Shown here: positions 1-12,263 of the stretch, one piece after another | How positions within the stretch are numbered: the stretch's first letter is position 1 | Layout: every line of letters begins with the position of its first letter | Source of the DNA: Rhizophagus irregularis | Taxonomy: Eukaryota > Glomeromycota > Glomeromycetes > Glomerales > Glomeraceae | Direction of reading: 5' to 3' | Assembly: GCF_026210795.1 (NCBI RefSeq) | Contig: NC_089435.1 | Coordinates: 2,604,001 to 2,668,000 of the forward strand | Length of the DNA: 64,000 nt | Position numbers and translations under genes: made by a program | Notes under the pieces: generated by a model | The model's input: only the letters and a program-made list of their open reading frames with translations | Database searches by the model: none | What the model was told of the DNA's origin: nothing

Positions 1-1023
1 CATAAACCAACTACTTTAATTATTGGATTAATGCAAGAAGATAAACGTGCTAATATCACGCGTGAAAATCTTACTATAGGTTTCGTTGTATTAAAAGTTG
101 AAGAGAATAGAAAATATCGTATTCATAAATCAACTTTTGACGTGGCTGGTCGTGTTACTTATATTAATACCAGAGAAGTTACTGCGAGAATTGCATTAAA
201 AAGTGGTAATTACATTCTCATACCAAGCACTTTTAATTATGGTGATGAAGGACATTATTTTATGAGAATGTTTTCTGGCAATAGGATTAGCATTAAGAGA
301 TTAGAAAAAGATAAGCCCAAGAAAAAATGGTGGTATCCATTGATTTATTGGGGAAAGAGTTACTTTGTTGGTACGATAAGAATAAAATTATTAAGTGTTA
401 ATCTAAAAAGATATATAGGAAAAGCGTACATAAAAATCACTTTTGCTGATTTAAATGGTAGAATTAAACAGAGAATAGTTTCTCCTAAATTTATTACTAA
501 TGATGATGATGATGATGGTGGCGTAACTGATATTCTGACGGAATATACATTTTTTACGAGAGATCCTTCTACTGCTGGTTTGTTATTTCAATTATATCAA
601 AAGAATACTTTTTCTAAAGACAAATTATTGGGCGAAATGCGTTTATTAACTGATTCTTATTCAAAAGAAGAAAAAGTAAGTAAAATGTGGGAAATAACTA
701 AAACTTTTACAAAGACTGTCAAAATACCTAAAAGTTATTTAACGAGTAATACAACTACGACGGAAACTGAAGGTGAAGTCTCACTGGACGAATGTGATGA
801 CGTTGATAAAAAATCGGAAAAAACTGTTACAAGAATTAGCGCCAAAATGAATGGTGATCGTAGCGTTAAAAAAAGTTCACGAAATGATAATAAACGACGA
901 AAGAGAAATGGAAATGGACATAAGAAAGGTTTAAAAAGTAAAGATTTCGTACCTCAACTTATTGATGCAAATATTGGTGAATTAAAAGTAAGAATAATTT
1001 ATTATCCAGATCTTAATTCTTGA
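1..1023 (+). CDS. Calpain-like cysteine protease, C-terminal part (5' cut by window edge)
   Basis: The reading frame is open from base 1, so this is the 3' end of a longer gene; the first ATG (31) is internal. The first 90 residues match calpain domain III (C2-like): an IGF segment, a YINTREV strand and the hallmark IPSTFNYGDEGHYFMRMF (family form: IPSTFEPGEEGEFLLRVF). From about residue 110 a second beta-rich unit resembles a C2 domain, carrying an Asp run (DDDDD) and a long basic, low-complexity insertion before a last strand (ELKVRIIYYPD). The Cys-His-Asn protease core would lie upstream, outside the window. Calpains are calcium-regulated intracellular proteases, and C2-type domains usually bind calcium or membrane. 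Which calpain class this is cannot be told from the tail. The stop is TGA at 1021-1023. Confidence 0.75.
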   Translation, partial: HKPTTLIIGLMQEDKRANITRENLTIGFVVLKVEENRKYRIHKSTFDVAGRVTYINTREVTARIALKSGNYILIPSTFNYGDEGHYFMRMFSGNRISIKRLEKDKPKKKWWYPLIYWGKSYFVGTIRIKLLSVNLKRYIGKAYIKITFADLNGRIKQRIVSPKFITNDDDDDGGVTDILTEYTFFTRDPSTAGLLFQLYQKNTFSKDKLLGEMRLLTDSYSKEEKVSKMWEITKTFTKTVKIPKSYLTSNTTTTETEGEVSLDECDDVDKKSEKTVTRISAKMNGDRSVKKSSRNDNKRRKRNGNGHKKGLKSKDFVPQLIDANIGELKVRIIYYPDLNS

Positions 1024-2142
1024 AATTTTTAATAGGACAATAATTTTCAATAGGACAATAAGACACTATTTATTTATAACTTTACTGTTTTATATTTTGT
1101 ATATTATAATTTTTTTTTTATTTAATTTGTGTATACTGTATATATAAGTTAAATTATGATATATAATAATTTAATATTTATTTAAATTTGGGAGAAATAT
1201 TTTTTTAAAAAAAATCTAAAATTTCACGTAATATTTTATTTTGTCGAATGTAATTTAAGTTATTACTAATATTATTATATTGCTCATTAGTCCCAGAGTC
1301 CCGGAGCGTGAACGTACCAGCATAGTTATTTCACGGGGAACTGTGGATATCAATGATTTTCACGGCGCAGTCGTGAAAATCATGATATTCCAGTGACTCC
1401 GTGAAATAACTGATTTATCCCACGGTTCCTAGTTAAAATTTGTTTTTTTTTCTTGATATTCTCACGGGTGATGTTTATTTAAAGATAGGTAAAAAGTCTA
1501 TCATTATTAGTCAAAATAATTATATTAAAGGGCTTTATGGTATGGATCCCATGTGATAAATAAATTTAACTAAATTTATATTTTCTTTTCACCAATTAAT
1601 CGTCATATTCGAATATCCGATGTACAACATAAGAATTATAATATTGAATAAATTCAGTAATGTCTTCCTTACTCGCAATTAATTAGTTTCATATTGTATA
1701 CTTTCATGTTGTATGCAGCATTGTAAGGTTTAAGAATTTGATCGCCATGTGTTTGAAAATCCTTTTTGCCAATAACGGTACAACGTTTATTCCATTCTAC
1801 CACAGTCGAAAAATTCTTATCCGAATCTTTTACTAATCTGTTAAATAACCGTGGAAATTAGAATTTTTTCTCGAAAAAATCCTGTGAAGCACGTATTATT
1901 TCTCTTATACTAAATATATAAACGTCATTATTAGCATCTTTATTTTAATTCCGATAAACTAAATTTAAGGTTGTACGTTGCACATGTTATGTAGGATCTT
2001 AAGGATCAATTCAATTTTTTTTAAAATAAAAGATTGTCACTCCGAAAATATCATTTATATTATATAAGACTTATGTAAATAATTTATTTTTTTAAAAAAA
2101 AAGAGGAAGAAAATATATTTATACATTTAACAAATTGAAAAA
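1024..2142. other. Convergent intergenic region, A+T-rich
   Basis: This lies between the 3' ends of the calpain-like gene and the Rdx gene. It holds long T and A runs, no credible ORF, and one clear inverted repeat (1324-1411, listed separately). Confidence 0.6.
1324..1411. repeat. 88-bp near-perfect inverted repeat (foldback)
   Basis: Arms 1324-1364 and 1372-1411 are about 40 bp each, around a 7-base loop (gcgcagt). Both arms read agttatttcacgg outermost and gattttcacg innermost, with a few mismatches between. It is more G+C-rich than its surroundings and resembles a tiny foldback transposon. No target duplication was evident. Confidence 0.7.
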
Positions 2143-2808
2143 TTAAGAAGCACAATCTTTACATTCTTCAGTTGTCTTATTATCACTGTTATTATCGTTA
2201 TTATTCGCGGTATTAGTAGTAGTTGCTTTAGCACCATCCTTTTTATTTGCATCACTATGACCAAGTTCCATATCAGGAGCAATTTTATTTCTAATAAGTG
2301 TTTTCTATAAAAAAAAAAAAATAATTAATTAATTAATTAAATTAATTAAAAATTATTAAAACTTTCCGACGTAAAGACGATAAATCCATATCTTAATATC
2401 TTACCAATTCTTTCATTTCAGGAAATCTTCCTGCTTGTTTACGATCCCAAATAAGTTCTAATTGTAAAAAATAATTTTAGGTTGAATTAAATTATTTAGA
2501 CATACATAATTAAATTATTATTTCATTACCTCCATCGACATGAACTTTGAAAACAGCGCTAGAACCAGGAATTAAAGCTACTTCACCAAGAAGTGTACTA
2601 AAAGTAATTAATAATTCTTGTGCCATCCATCCTGCACGTAATACCCTAACAATAGAAAATCTTTGATTTATACACAAATATGATATTTATACGAAAAACT
2701 TTTTTAGACATACCAACGGCACTGAACACAATATTCGATTGAAACACGCGGTAAACGAGGTTTAGCTGCATCTTGTTCAACGGTTTGAGTAGATTGTGTT
2801 GATGACAT
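2143..2808 (-). CDS. Selenoprotein W-like (Rdx family) thioredoxin-fold protein
   Basis: Four exons on the minus strand (2808-2714, 2645-2530, 2457-2405, 2304-2143) join in phase to 141 aa. The family signature is clear: IEYCVQCRW near residue 24-32 (CxxC redox motif, Cys where animal SelW has Sec), then VLRAGWMAQELL, a VHVDG turn, and LIWDRKQAGRFPEMKEL, matching the LIW.RK..GRFPE block of SelW/Rdx proteins. The C-terminus is an Asn/Thr/Lys-rich tail ending in CKDCAS, a second Cys pair beyond the usual domain. Family members are small cytosolic redox proteins; the substrate is unknown. The first ATG was chosen because it gives the normal short leader before the first strand. Introns are 68-100 bp with GT-AG ends. 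Confidence 0.85.
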
Positions 2809-2980
2809 TCTTAAAATTTTTAAGATAAAATTATTATTCTTTATTTTAAAAGGAAAGGGAGTTACAAAAAGGAGCCTTCAAATTTATATTTAATTAAGTG
2901 ATACATGTACAACAAAACTAGTATAAAAGATAAGAGATAATCTCCGGTTTTTCCGCTAGTATAATTTATCTATTTATAGA

Positions 2981-3714
2981 TCAAGGTCCTGCAATTTTGA
3001 CTCCTCGTAATATCTCATCAGTTTTTGTTTTGATAGATACATTCAACATTACACATTCGTTATCATAATCGAAATACCTCTTCCATCTAAACCCATAATT
3101 GTTAAATCTTTCGATAAAATGTGATTCACATCTTTCGTTGATTTTCCTATTTTGAAGCAAATTATACCCAACTTCATTAAAATTATCAAACATTCTATGA
3201 TCCAATTCACAAGGGATCTCGTGGATAATATATCCTTTTCGGACAGGGGAAGAATGTTTATAAAAAGTAATGGAAATTTTTGGTGACCGTTCTAGTGTTT
3301 GAATGGATTTAATAAGAATATAATGAATCGTCATGATAAAAGCATCAATTGCTTGAATTGCCTCAGATTGTGCCATTGTTGGCGAGACTGAAGAAAAAAA
3401 AAAGAAAAGAAAAAAAAATTATTTCAGAATCATTAATAAATGTCATAAATAAAATTCTAGTTTTGTTTTTATACCTCGCCAATAATCTTCAAGCTATTTT
3501 TTTAAAAAAAAATAAAAAAAATGAGAAAATAAAAAAGTTAGAAATAACACGAAGGATAAATCGTTTTTTTAAACAAACGATAACTTACGTTAGTTTGAAT
3601 ATTATCAAACATAGAGAATTTGGGAGTCAAACTAATAAATCCAGGTTCTTCTTGAGCGATTGAATTTAGGTCATACGACCAATCTTCACTATTAGAATAG
3701 TATATATCTGACAT
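2981..3714 (-). CDS. Hypothetical protein, 183 aa, three exons
   Basis: Proposed exons 3714-3589, 3493-3475 (a 19-nt micro-exon) and 3387-2981 join in phase to 183 aa. The first exon is acidic (MSDIYYSNSEDW start). The last exon has a helix (EAIQAIDAFIMTIHYILIKSI) and then alternating strands (KISITFYKH, RKGYIIHEI, ECVMLNVSIK), suggesting a small alpha/beta domain. I do not recognise the family. The micro-exon is the weakest part of the model: its GT and AG sites are present and it keeps phase, but no homology supports it. A single-exon start at 3375 (ATG, 131 aa) is the alternative. The gene lies downstream of the 582-aa gene and upstream of the Rdx gene, all on the minus strand. Confidence 0.55.
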
Positions 3715-3952
3715 TAATTTTTTTTTTCGTGAAAAAAAAAAATTTTTACAATAAAAAAAAAAGGATAAAGGTTACATATATAGACATGAAAAATATTTTA
3801 ATTGTTTAATTAATCTTTTATATGCAGAGTTTATTTTAACTGATAAAATCCTTAAATTTCATTACACAATTACTTAAATATTTTATTTGCATTGTTTGAT
3901 TACTGATTAAATTATGATATTTGTGTGTAAAAAAAAAATTGTCATATTTTAT

Positions 3953-4691
3953 TTATCTGTTCAAGGATAATTCAATTGAGTTAGTCCAGTGAATACTCCA
4001 CTCAGACATTAATGATTGATTATTTTTTTCATTACAAATACAATGAACTAATTCATCCGGTATTTTTAGAATATTCTTTTGTATAATTATTCTTATATTA
4101 CGTACTCTTTCGTCGAAATTTATTTCTCCGACTTTATTATTATTCTCTTGTTGTTCTAGTTGTTCTATAAAATTATCAGAATATGGACATTGTTGCCAAT
4201 TCTCCATTATAAATTTCCATACTTCGAATAAAATTTTGTATATATCTTTTGTATTCAAATACGGTAAAACTTTTCCAACTTCTGTCATAGGATGTCGAAT
4301 ATCCCCGGCCTATCATTAAAAAGACGTATTAATAACAAGAAAATAAAATACGTAAGAAATTAAGTTTAAACTTACTTTACGCATTGAATCTATTAATCTT
4401 ATGGAAGCATCTAATTCTAAACTACATTTTCGTGGATCTGATTTTTGAGTTAAATACCAAAACTGTATATTTTCTGCAAAAAGTGGCCGAATCAAAACGT
4501 CATGAAATTCTCTATATTTTTCGTGTTTCACTGCAATACAATAAATGAAAATTATTATTTTTCTTTTCTAATAATAAAGAAAAAGTTATAATAAAAGAAA
4601 ATGACGTACCATTAGACAAATAATCAAGTAAAATCCAATACTGAGGATGAGATTTGAAGACTTCATTTAATATCCAATCACTTTAATTTTC

Positions 4692-4726
<35 letters not shown>

Positions 4727-6156
4727 ATTATGATTTTACAATGGCAGAACAGGAAATGAAGCAGACGTAATATTATTTACCGAGATTTTACTAATCTAGT
4801 TCCCTTTGGTATAATTGCATGTGTTTCCACCGAAGTTGGTGGTTCTATAGTTGTAAGTTTGTCTGTGAGTAGCTGGATCAACTCGTTGGCTCTCTCATTA
4901 TCGAATGCCAATAAATCTAAAATAAATTTTTAGTTTATGTGAATATTTTTTAATCCAAATCTATAAAATTTATAAACAACCTATCACCTGATCTCATACA
5001 ACACATCTTAATTAATGTTCCCGTATTTATTGCATTTGATATATAACGTTTTTCTAAAGGACTTAAAAACAAATTGACAAGAGTTTCTTTTTATTTTTTT
5101 TAAAATAAAAATAAATAAACAAACAATTACCTTGTTTCACTGTTTGCAAAGTTAAATTGCCATGAATTCTTATTTCTCAGTTCATTTGTTACTTGTTTCT
5201 TGAATGTCCAATTTTTACGATAAAGTTTAAGTCTTGGTCGATAAACTACTTTACGATCTACGAACGATTTGTTTTTATCAACAATCAATTCAGTTGTCTT
5301 CAGCACTGACAATTCCCTTTGTATATTCATTTTCAATTCTGAAATAATTTTCGGGGATGATTTTGCCGGATCCCAGAAACGTTCTCTTTCAGGATTGGTC
5401 CAAATCTCATTCATAATTAAATTTGATATAGATAAAAACGCATCTGAATCTTTTGATAAAGTAGCGAATATAACTTGCAAATAAGATATAATCTTGTCCC
5501 ATTGAATATTTTGTCGATTATTATTGACTTGTTTCTCCATCACAAGGAACCAAATGTTGACCAATTCATCAAGACACTTCGCTAAATTGCCCGCTTTCGT
5601 TTTTCGTGCAAACTGTGAACTGTATAATAAAAGTGATAGAACCCACTGTATATCCGTTTCTAAATTATCACCATTATATGAATTTAAGATATAATGCAAA
5701 TTTTCTAGCATGATATGAAATGATTGTCCAAGAGTATCCAATATGGTCTTAGAAAGATCGCTTGTTACAAGTGAAGATTGAATAAATTCTGTTAATTGAA
5801 GATTTGAAGTTTCCGAATCCAAAATAATAATATAAACTATAGATTGACACATTTTCGTGAATCTTGTATCATTCTCATTAGTAATTTTGGTCTTTTTCAT
5901 TGCATTTTCCAAAGATGTTCTAAATGGTAATGAATAAATAAATAATTCGATGGATTGTAAGAATTTTTTTTTATTAACTCCACACTTACTTTATTATGTC
6001 ATTCCATTTATTATGGAAAGACGTTAAAATTTCGCGTATCTGATCAATTCGTTTAATCACAGAATCATCAAACATAGGAATTTTTGAAAAATCCATTCTA
6101 ATAAATAATTGCTCTATCTTTTCGATTGCATTTTGCTTTCCCTGAAGTTCCATCAT
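3953..6156 (-). CDS. Hypothetical helical protein, 582 aa, seven exons
   Basis: Exons 6156-5990, 5919-5131, 5061-4988, 4916-4781, 4680-4610, 4530-4376 and 4309-3953 keep one open phase through six introns. Two acceptors end in AAG rather than the commoner TAG/CAG. The protein looks helical throughout, with no membrane segment or signal peptide. Its segments include SPLEKRYISNAINTG, ANELIQLLTDKL and a long helical C-terminus (DIYKILFEVWKFIMENWQ), suggesting a scaffold of the HEAT-like type. No catalytic motif was seen and I do not recognise the family. A TTTAG just before the ATG could be an acceptor, so an upstream exon cannot be excluded. The intron 4 region includes an A-run of more than 25 bases. 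The 5' end faces the 777-aa gene, about 1 kb away. Confidence 0.6.
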
Positions 6157-7152
6157 TATTTCTAAAGATAGAAAGAAAGTAACAAAGAAATTTATAATAA
6201 TGTCGATGTGAATTAAACGGTGGAAGCAAGAAGTACAAATCCCATGTAAATCACAAATATTTATAGAAAATTAAGATAATCACGTGAAAATGTCAAATGC
6301 ATATTAAACTAGGATAATTTGTCACATATGCGCATAACATAAATAGCCTTTTAAGAGTAAATCAAAGTGACAAATTATGCGGTGATATTCATAAAAATTT
6401 TTTGGCTGTTAAAAATATATAAACTGAGAATCCCATTTTTGCCGTGGAGAAAAAATTTTTCTGCTCCTCCGTTGTTAATGAATTAGCTTGAAGTTGAAGG
6501 GCTACAAATTTTGGCTACAGCTTTTTTATGTTCAGTTTGATCGTATTTGATTGATTTTGATCTTGTATAAGTCAAGAAACGTAGTAACTTAGAAGTTGAC
6601 CGAAAATCTAGTTTTTTAGTAAGTTGTTAATAAAGCTTTGCATTTGGTTTGTTAGTAGTATATTATACAAACCTTTCACTTGATAATTCTTTTGTAGTTC
6701 TTTTAGTAGGGTATTAAACTTAAATTTAAACCAAAATTAAAGTGAGAACTTCTGAAATAATAGGTTTCGAAAGGCGCAGTTTTTTTAATTTTTTTTAAAA
6801 AAAGATTTTATCAAAATTAATTTGATGACATGATTTTATATTTTCAGATCAGAAACTTTTTGAGTGGGATACTGTAAATTCACAGGTGATTATAGATTTA
6901 AGGACGTTATTTTTTTGGAAAGAATATTTATTATTTCATTTATTAAATAACTGCGGTAGTTACGTTGATTTAATTTCATATTGTTATTTTTGATCTTTAA
7001 AAACTATATTTTATTAATATTATCCGATATCTTTGGGTTCGATCAAATTTTTTTTCAATGTATTTAATAGTGTTAATTTACGCGGGTTTCAAGTGTATTT
7101 ATGATCTTCGATATTTGATTAAAGATCAGGTACGGTATCGACTTAAAAAGAA
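6157..7152. promoter_or_regulatory. Shared upstream region of two divergent genes
   Basis: About 1 kb separates the start of the 582-aa gene (-) from the start of the 777-aa ARM-like gene (+). It should hold both promoters. No ORF or transposon end was recognised, and no specific element can be named. Confidence 0.4.
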
Positions 7153-10117
7153 ATGGATAGGAGATCTTGGCGAAGAAGCAGCACTCATTCATCATCATCG
7201 TCATCAAGATCATCAGAGTACGATATCTTTTTACTACATTATTATGTCTCTAAGATAAGTGTCTTATAAGCGAATATTTTTCATTTTTATACATATATAC
7301 AACTTTAGCGTACAACGACGTATTACTAGGTCTCTCGCTAATTCAAGTCAACAAGCAAACCAAGAAATAGGTGAAAACGTGCCCGATCATTTAAGATACT
7401 TTTACCGAAGTAGACATATAAGTATGAGTAATGCCATCGAAAATGCCATCGAAAATGCCATCGATAATTACGAGGCTATGGATATTGATGAACCAGAACA
7501 AATGGAAATATCTTCAGAAGTTATGAGTAGAGATAATGCGGATACTGGTGAGTTAATTATTTTATTATTTAATATTGAAGGATGATTAGATTCGACGAAA
7601 ATCATATCGAATTTTTTCAATGAATAATTTGTGTGAATGGAATAGATTAAAATATTTGAATAATAATTTCCTATAATTGTATGTAAAATCATTACATTTT
7701 GTAACATATAATTTTAACATAATTTATATTTCATAGAATCCAATATAATGAGTATAGATCAACCTCTTGATGTGGAATTTAATTCAGATGGAAATGAAAT
7801 TGAGCAAGATATCCATTATGATGGAGAAGAGAATGATAGTGATACTGGAGATGAAAATATTCATGACCATAGCGAAGCAACACACGAAAATGAGCCACAA
7901 ATTATAAATCCAAATGTTTTCTTACCTCCTGACATCAAAGAACTTTTAAAATCAATATCTCGAACAGAATGTAACAGTGAGCAATTGGGCAGGCTCGCAG
8001 GTTTTTTCCTAATACTTGATAGATCCGTACTTAATAATTGGAATCTTGATTTACTGGTTCAAAAATTGTTAGCTATAGTTCAAAAAACTGCAAATAGTGA
8101 TTCTATGCCTTCAATTGAAGCCTTAATGTTGCAGCAATTTGAGCCAGAAGTTTTACGCCAATTTTTGGAGCGTGATATGTATCAAGGTGGTACAGGAAGT
8201 GATCCGAATGTTATAACGATGGCAAGTCGATGTTTAGGAAATTTGGTGTTAACCTTGGGTGATAGCTCTGAGCGTATGGTTGGGCGTGCTATCAGAGAGG
8301 AAGCTATTCCTGTGTTATGTAATATTTTAACAGAAGGGCCGCGTACTTATGATTCAGAATATTTAAAAGATATAATAATGGTATGTTAATTAAAGTAATA
8401 ATAAACGATCAAAAATGAGCATTTTCAATTTAATTATATTCGAATCATCATTTATTTATTTATTGGAATTAGGCATTGTATAATTTTTCCAAACCTACTT
8501 TTATCGATTGTACAGAAAGTATTGTCAAGAAAGATGTTTTCAAAAATATAATGGAAAGTATCCTTCCTTTCTTAATCGATGAGGATCGTGTTTTACCATT
8601 GAAACTACTAGCAAATTGTACTAGTAAAGCTCCTCGACGTTATATTAAAAAGTTATTATCCGAAGTTTTCAACACAATGGACTTTCAGGCATTATTTGCC
8701 GATCATGAAATGCCTGAAGTTACTAAATGGTGCTGTGTTAGTTTAAGTTCTTTAATAAGTCGACACAATGAAGATGTTGAATCTTTATTGGTGTTATCAA
8801 GTCCAGAAGTAATTAAGAATATTACTTATCGTATGAAACAATTTGAGTAAGTAACGATTTATTCTTTTAAAAATTTTCCTTAATTTTTAATTTTATAATG
8901 TACAATTTTTATAAACAATTTTTCTTTTCAATACCATTAAGTGAATATAATCAGTTGAGAATGTGGAAAATGTTCAGTATTTTAATAAATAAATCACGTA
9001 GAATAACAAATACACTTATTGAAAATGGAATAGTTAAGGCCTTATTCGATGTGTTATCGAGGAAAAGTATAAATAATCCCGAGAAGGATCAAAATGAAAA
9101 TGAATTTGTTAATAATGTTAATCCTAATCCCAATGCCAACAATGTTAATACCAATGGTAACCCAAATGGAAATGATAATGGTAATGGCAATGGTACAGAA
9201 CGACGTAGAAACGTAGAAGATCTTTATTCTGAATTGCCGATTGATAGTAAAACTAAGGAAATAGTGACTGAAGTTAATGCAAAACTACGCTATAGATATG
9301 TAAATATGGAACCAATCAAGCTTTATATGCAAGTTTGCCAATTTATTTTGTCATTATTTCCTGATGTACCGGATCCAGGAAAGTTATATCTCATGTTTCC
9401 GGATGGTAAAATTAGCCATCAATGGTCATCCGAAGGTTAATATTATTTATTATTTTAAGTAGCTAATTTAACAATGTTTTTGTCGAATTATTTTTAAATT
9501 TTATTAAATTTTTATTAGATTGGTTAGACTTAGCGATGACGGTTGATCCTGGCAATACGACTACGACTTCACAGCCAATATTGAACAAACAAGCAAGACT
9601 TTTTGCAATTGTGATAATACCAACATTATTTAAAGCGTATCGTGCTTCAGAAAGTTGGGAATTACGTAAATTAATTATGATGTGTATATTAGCATTTTTG
9701 ATTTATTATCCCGAAGATCTATTATGCAATATTTTTGAGGTTTGTACTCGTACTCATTATTTAATTCAAAAATTATTGAAAATTTTATTTATTAATATAT
9801 GTATTTATATATTTATTTAGTATTCACATATCGAGAAGTTCCTTTCAAATATTTTCTTTACTAGTTCTAGCGTAAAACAAGAACATGAAGAAAGTGAAGA
9901 GGACAAAGATAGTACTTACATTCATGATGTACGTACGTATGCCGAAGACTTACTCATACAAATTATCCTTAGGTGGAATGATACTTTCACAGCAGCTTTT
10001 GAGAAGGAATGTATTTATGAGGTGTATGAAGCAATTCTTGAGAAATATCAACAAGAATTGAATATTAAAGAACAAAATGATGATGCAGCTAATTTAACGA
10101 ATGGTATTGTCGAATAA
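7153..10117 (+). CDS. ARM/HEAT-repeat protein, 777 aa, seven exons
   Basis: Exons 7153-7217, 7309-7547, 7737-8380, 8473-8846, 8942-9435, 9519-9739 and 9821-10117 join in phase. The N-terminus is Arg/Ser-rich (MDRRSWRRSSTHSS), then come an Asn/Ile/Glu repeat (AIENAIENAI) and acidic low-complexity sequence to about residue 170. The core is helical ARM/HEAT-like: MASRCLGNLVLTLGD, AIPVLCNILTEGP, LPLKLLANCTSKAP, VTKWCCVSLSSLISRH. An Asn-rich insert (NPNANNVNTNGNPNG) interrupts it near residue 500. The pattern of LGNL and AIPVLCNIL helices recalls the armadillo part of TRIP12/UFD4-type ubiquitin ligases, but no HECT domain is present, so that link is weak. ARM folds are protein-binding scaffolds; localisation and partners cannot be told. 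Confidence 0.7.
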
Positions 10118-12263
10118 TTTGTTAAGTGTAAGTAAATATTATGGGACTCTTTAATTAAGATAAGTAAAAAAAAAGATTCTATTTTTGAACATTAAAGAAA
10201 AGAGTATAAAAAAAAGAAAAAGGCCATATTTGTTAGGATTTTTTTGTTCTTTGTAAATAATTTTTTTTTTTTACTTTTTCACAAGAAAGGTTGAGAAGAG
10301 AAGAAAAGAGTATTTTATTAATTTACTAACTTCAAATTATTTATTAAATTTGATGAAAATGTATTCATGAAACACGGAAAGATAACGTACATAATGTATA
10401 ATTCTATGTTATTAAAAATAAATAAAAAATCATATTGATAAATTTCACGTGAAACTAGTAATCACATGTTATATATTAATCTTGTGACTTGTGAGTCATG
10501 TGATTGATTCAAGTGTGGGATGAGCGGTTACACCATTTTATAAATTGAATAGTCTTCTTCGTCAAAGTCGATGTAATTCATAACTTTGAACAACTTCCTA
10601 TTATTTACATTTCAAATTCCGATAAAAATATTCCAAATAAATCTCACTTTCTTGTAACTCCTTTTTTTTAATAAAAAAAAAAGCGAATTGCCAACTCAAT
10701 TTCTAATATTGAATATTTGAATCAAAGTCATTGAGTTTTAAAGATTCGGATTTTAATAGGATAATACGTGTAATGAATTTATTCACTGTTGGTCGAAATT
10801 TATTATGTTTAATTTGTCCAAACATTTTAATTTCTTACAAGTTATGGTCATCTATAAAACAAATGCATTCCAACAAAGGAAAGATATGCATTGTCCTAGA
10901 CGAAGATAGATAATCCGATAATTACAAAAGGAAGGCATAATTGAAAGAAACTTTATATAATCTATGATGATAACATAGATGCAGCCATTCAACATAATTA
11001 TGTTAAAGAGGCATAACGGCTCACGATTGAGGTAATACGGATGCGCCTCATCACTGATTGGTGAAAGGTAGATATATACTCATAAAGGAAATGTTGAAAT
11101 ATAATATATGTGTGTTGAAAAGAGTAAGAAACAAAGACGTGGTCGATAATAGAAAATAATATAAAGTTAAAAATAATAATGAGAGACGGTAGTTGTGACA
11201 AATACTATATTACATTAAGATCGTCAACGCACGCAAATTTACCATAAATAAAAAAACCCCAAAACTGTTATAATAACGGTTGACAAATAATGTTATTATA
11301 ATATATAAATGAAAAACCTTAAATGGAAAAATTATGTGTTTTAGAGTATAAATAACATTTTTTAAATAAATGAATTTTATGAATTTTAAAATTAAAGTTT
11401 ATTATTACATCATATTGATTATCCTAAATTACTTTTTGTGTCGATCGTAATGAGAAAAAAACGCCATCATGCATATTGGAAGACCACGTTAATTATTAAT
11501 GTCTAATAACGCCTTTTTCATGCAATAAGGAATTTCTGATTTAGGCATCATTTCAATGTTAATTTTAACTCAATGTCCTTATTTATGGTTATTATATGTT
11601 ACGCTGTCGTTAATCGTTGCATTGTTAACGTTTCCTATTAAAATTGGATGTTATACAGATAACCTAATTTTGTAGATAATTACCTGGCTGAATCATTCTG
11701 CATCGAAAAAAAAACAAAAAATCGAATTTAATTAATTTTGAATTACTAGTGAATTAAATTACTAATCACAAAAAAGGACTCCTTCAATTCCTTTTGTAAC
11801 AATCGGATTACTTTCATTTACTATTCTTTAACGGAATATACGGAATGAATCATAAAAAAAAAAGAGATACCAGATATGATGCTTTTATTACCTACTTTCA
11901 ATTAATTACTTAAATAGTTTTAGAGTAACTTTATTTGTGATGACTAATATTCATATATTCTCTTTAATTCTTTTCTTTAATTGTAGTTTTTATAATACGA
12001 CATTCATCGAAATTTTACGATAAGATTCTTTAAGTATTTTCCATTTCTTATGTGCAACGCGTTCAATATAGGAATAATTAGAATGAATGTCGGTCATTGA
12101 TATTTTGTGTATGAAAGGAAAACATTCATTGCAAAGTAAATATTTGTGCCATAATCGTTTATAATGGATTGAAATAATTTATAAATTGGATTGTGATTCA
12201 TGAACCTTTTTTTTCTGTCCAAAACATCGATAAAAAAAAAAAAATTTAGAATATATTTTCAAG
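10118..12263. other. Intergenic region without recognised features
   Basis: 2.1 kb of A+T-rich DNA with many homopolymer runs. The short ORFs here (for example 10731-10913) have no recognisable motif. It contains the 3' end of the ARM-like gene and presumably the promoter of the channel gene. Confidence 0.5.

Noticed and set aside
3349-3663. Plus-strand ORF of 104 codons, Lys/Asn-rich
   Set aside because: It lies antisense to the 183-aa gene and its introns, and consists of A-run translations.
10731-11201. Two small ORFs in the 10-12 kb gap
   Set aside because: No recognisable motif, no splice support and biased composition.
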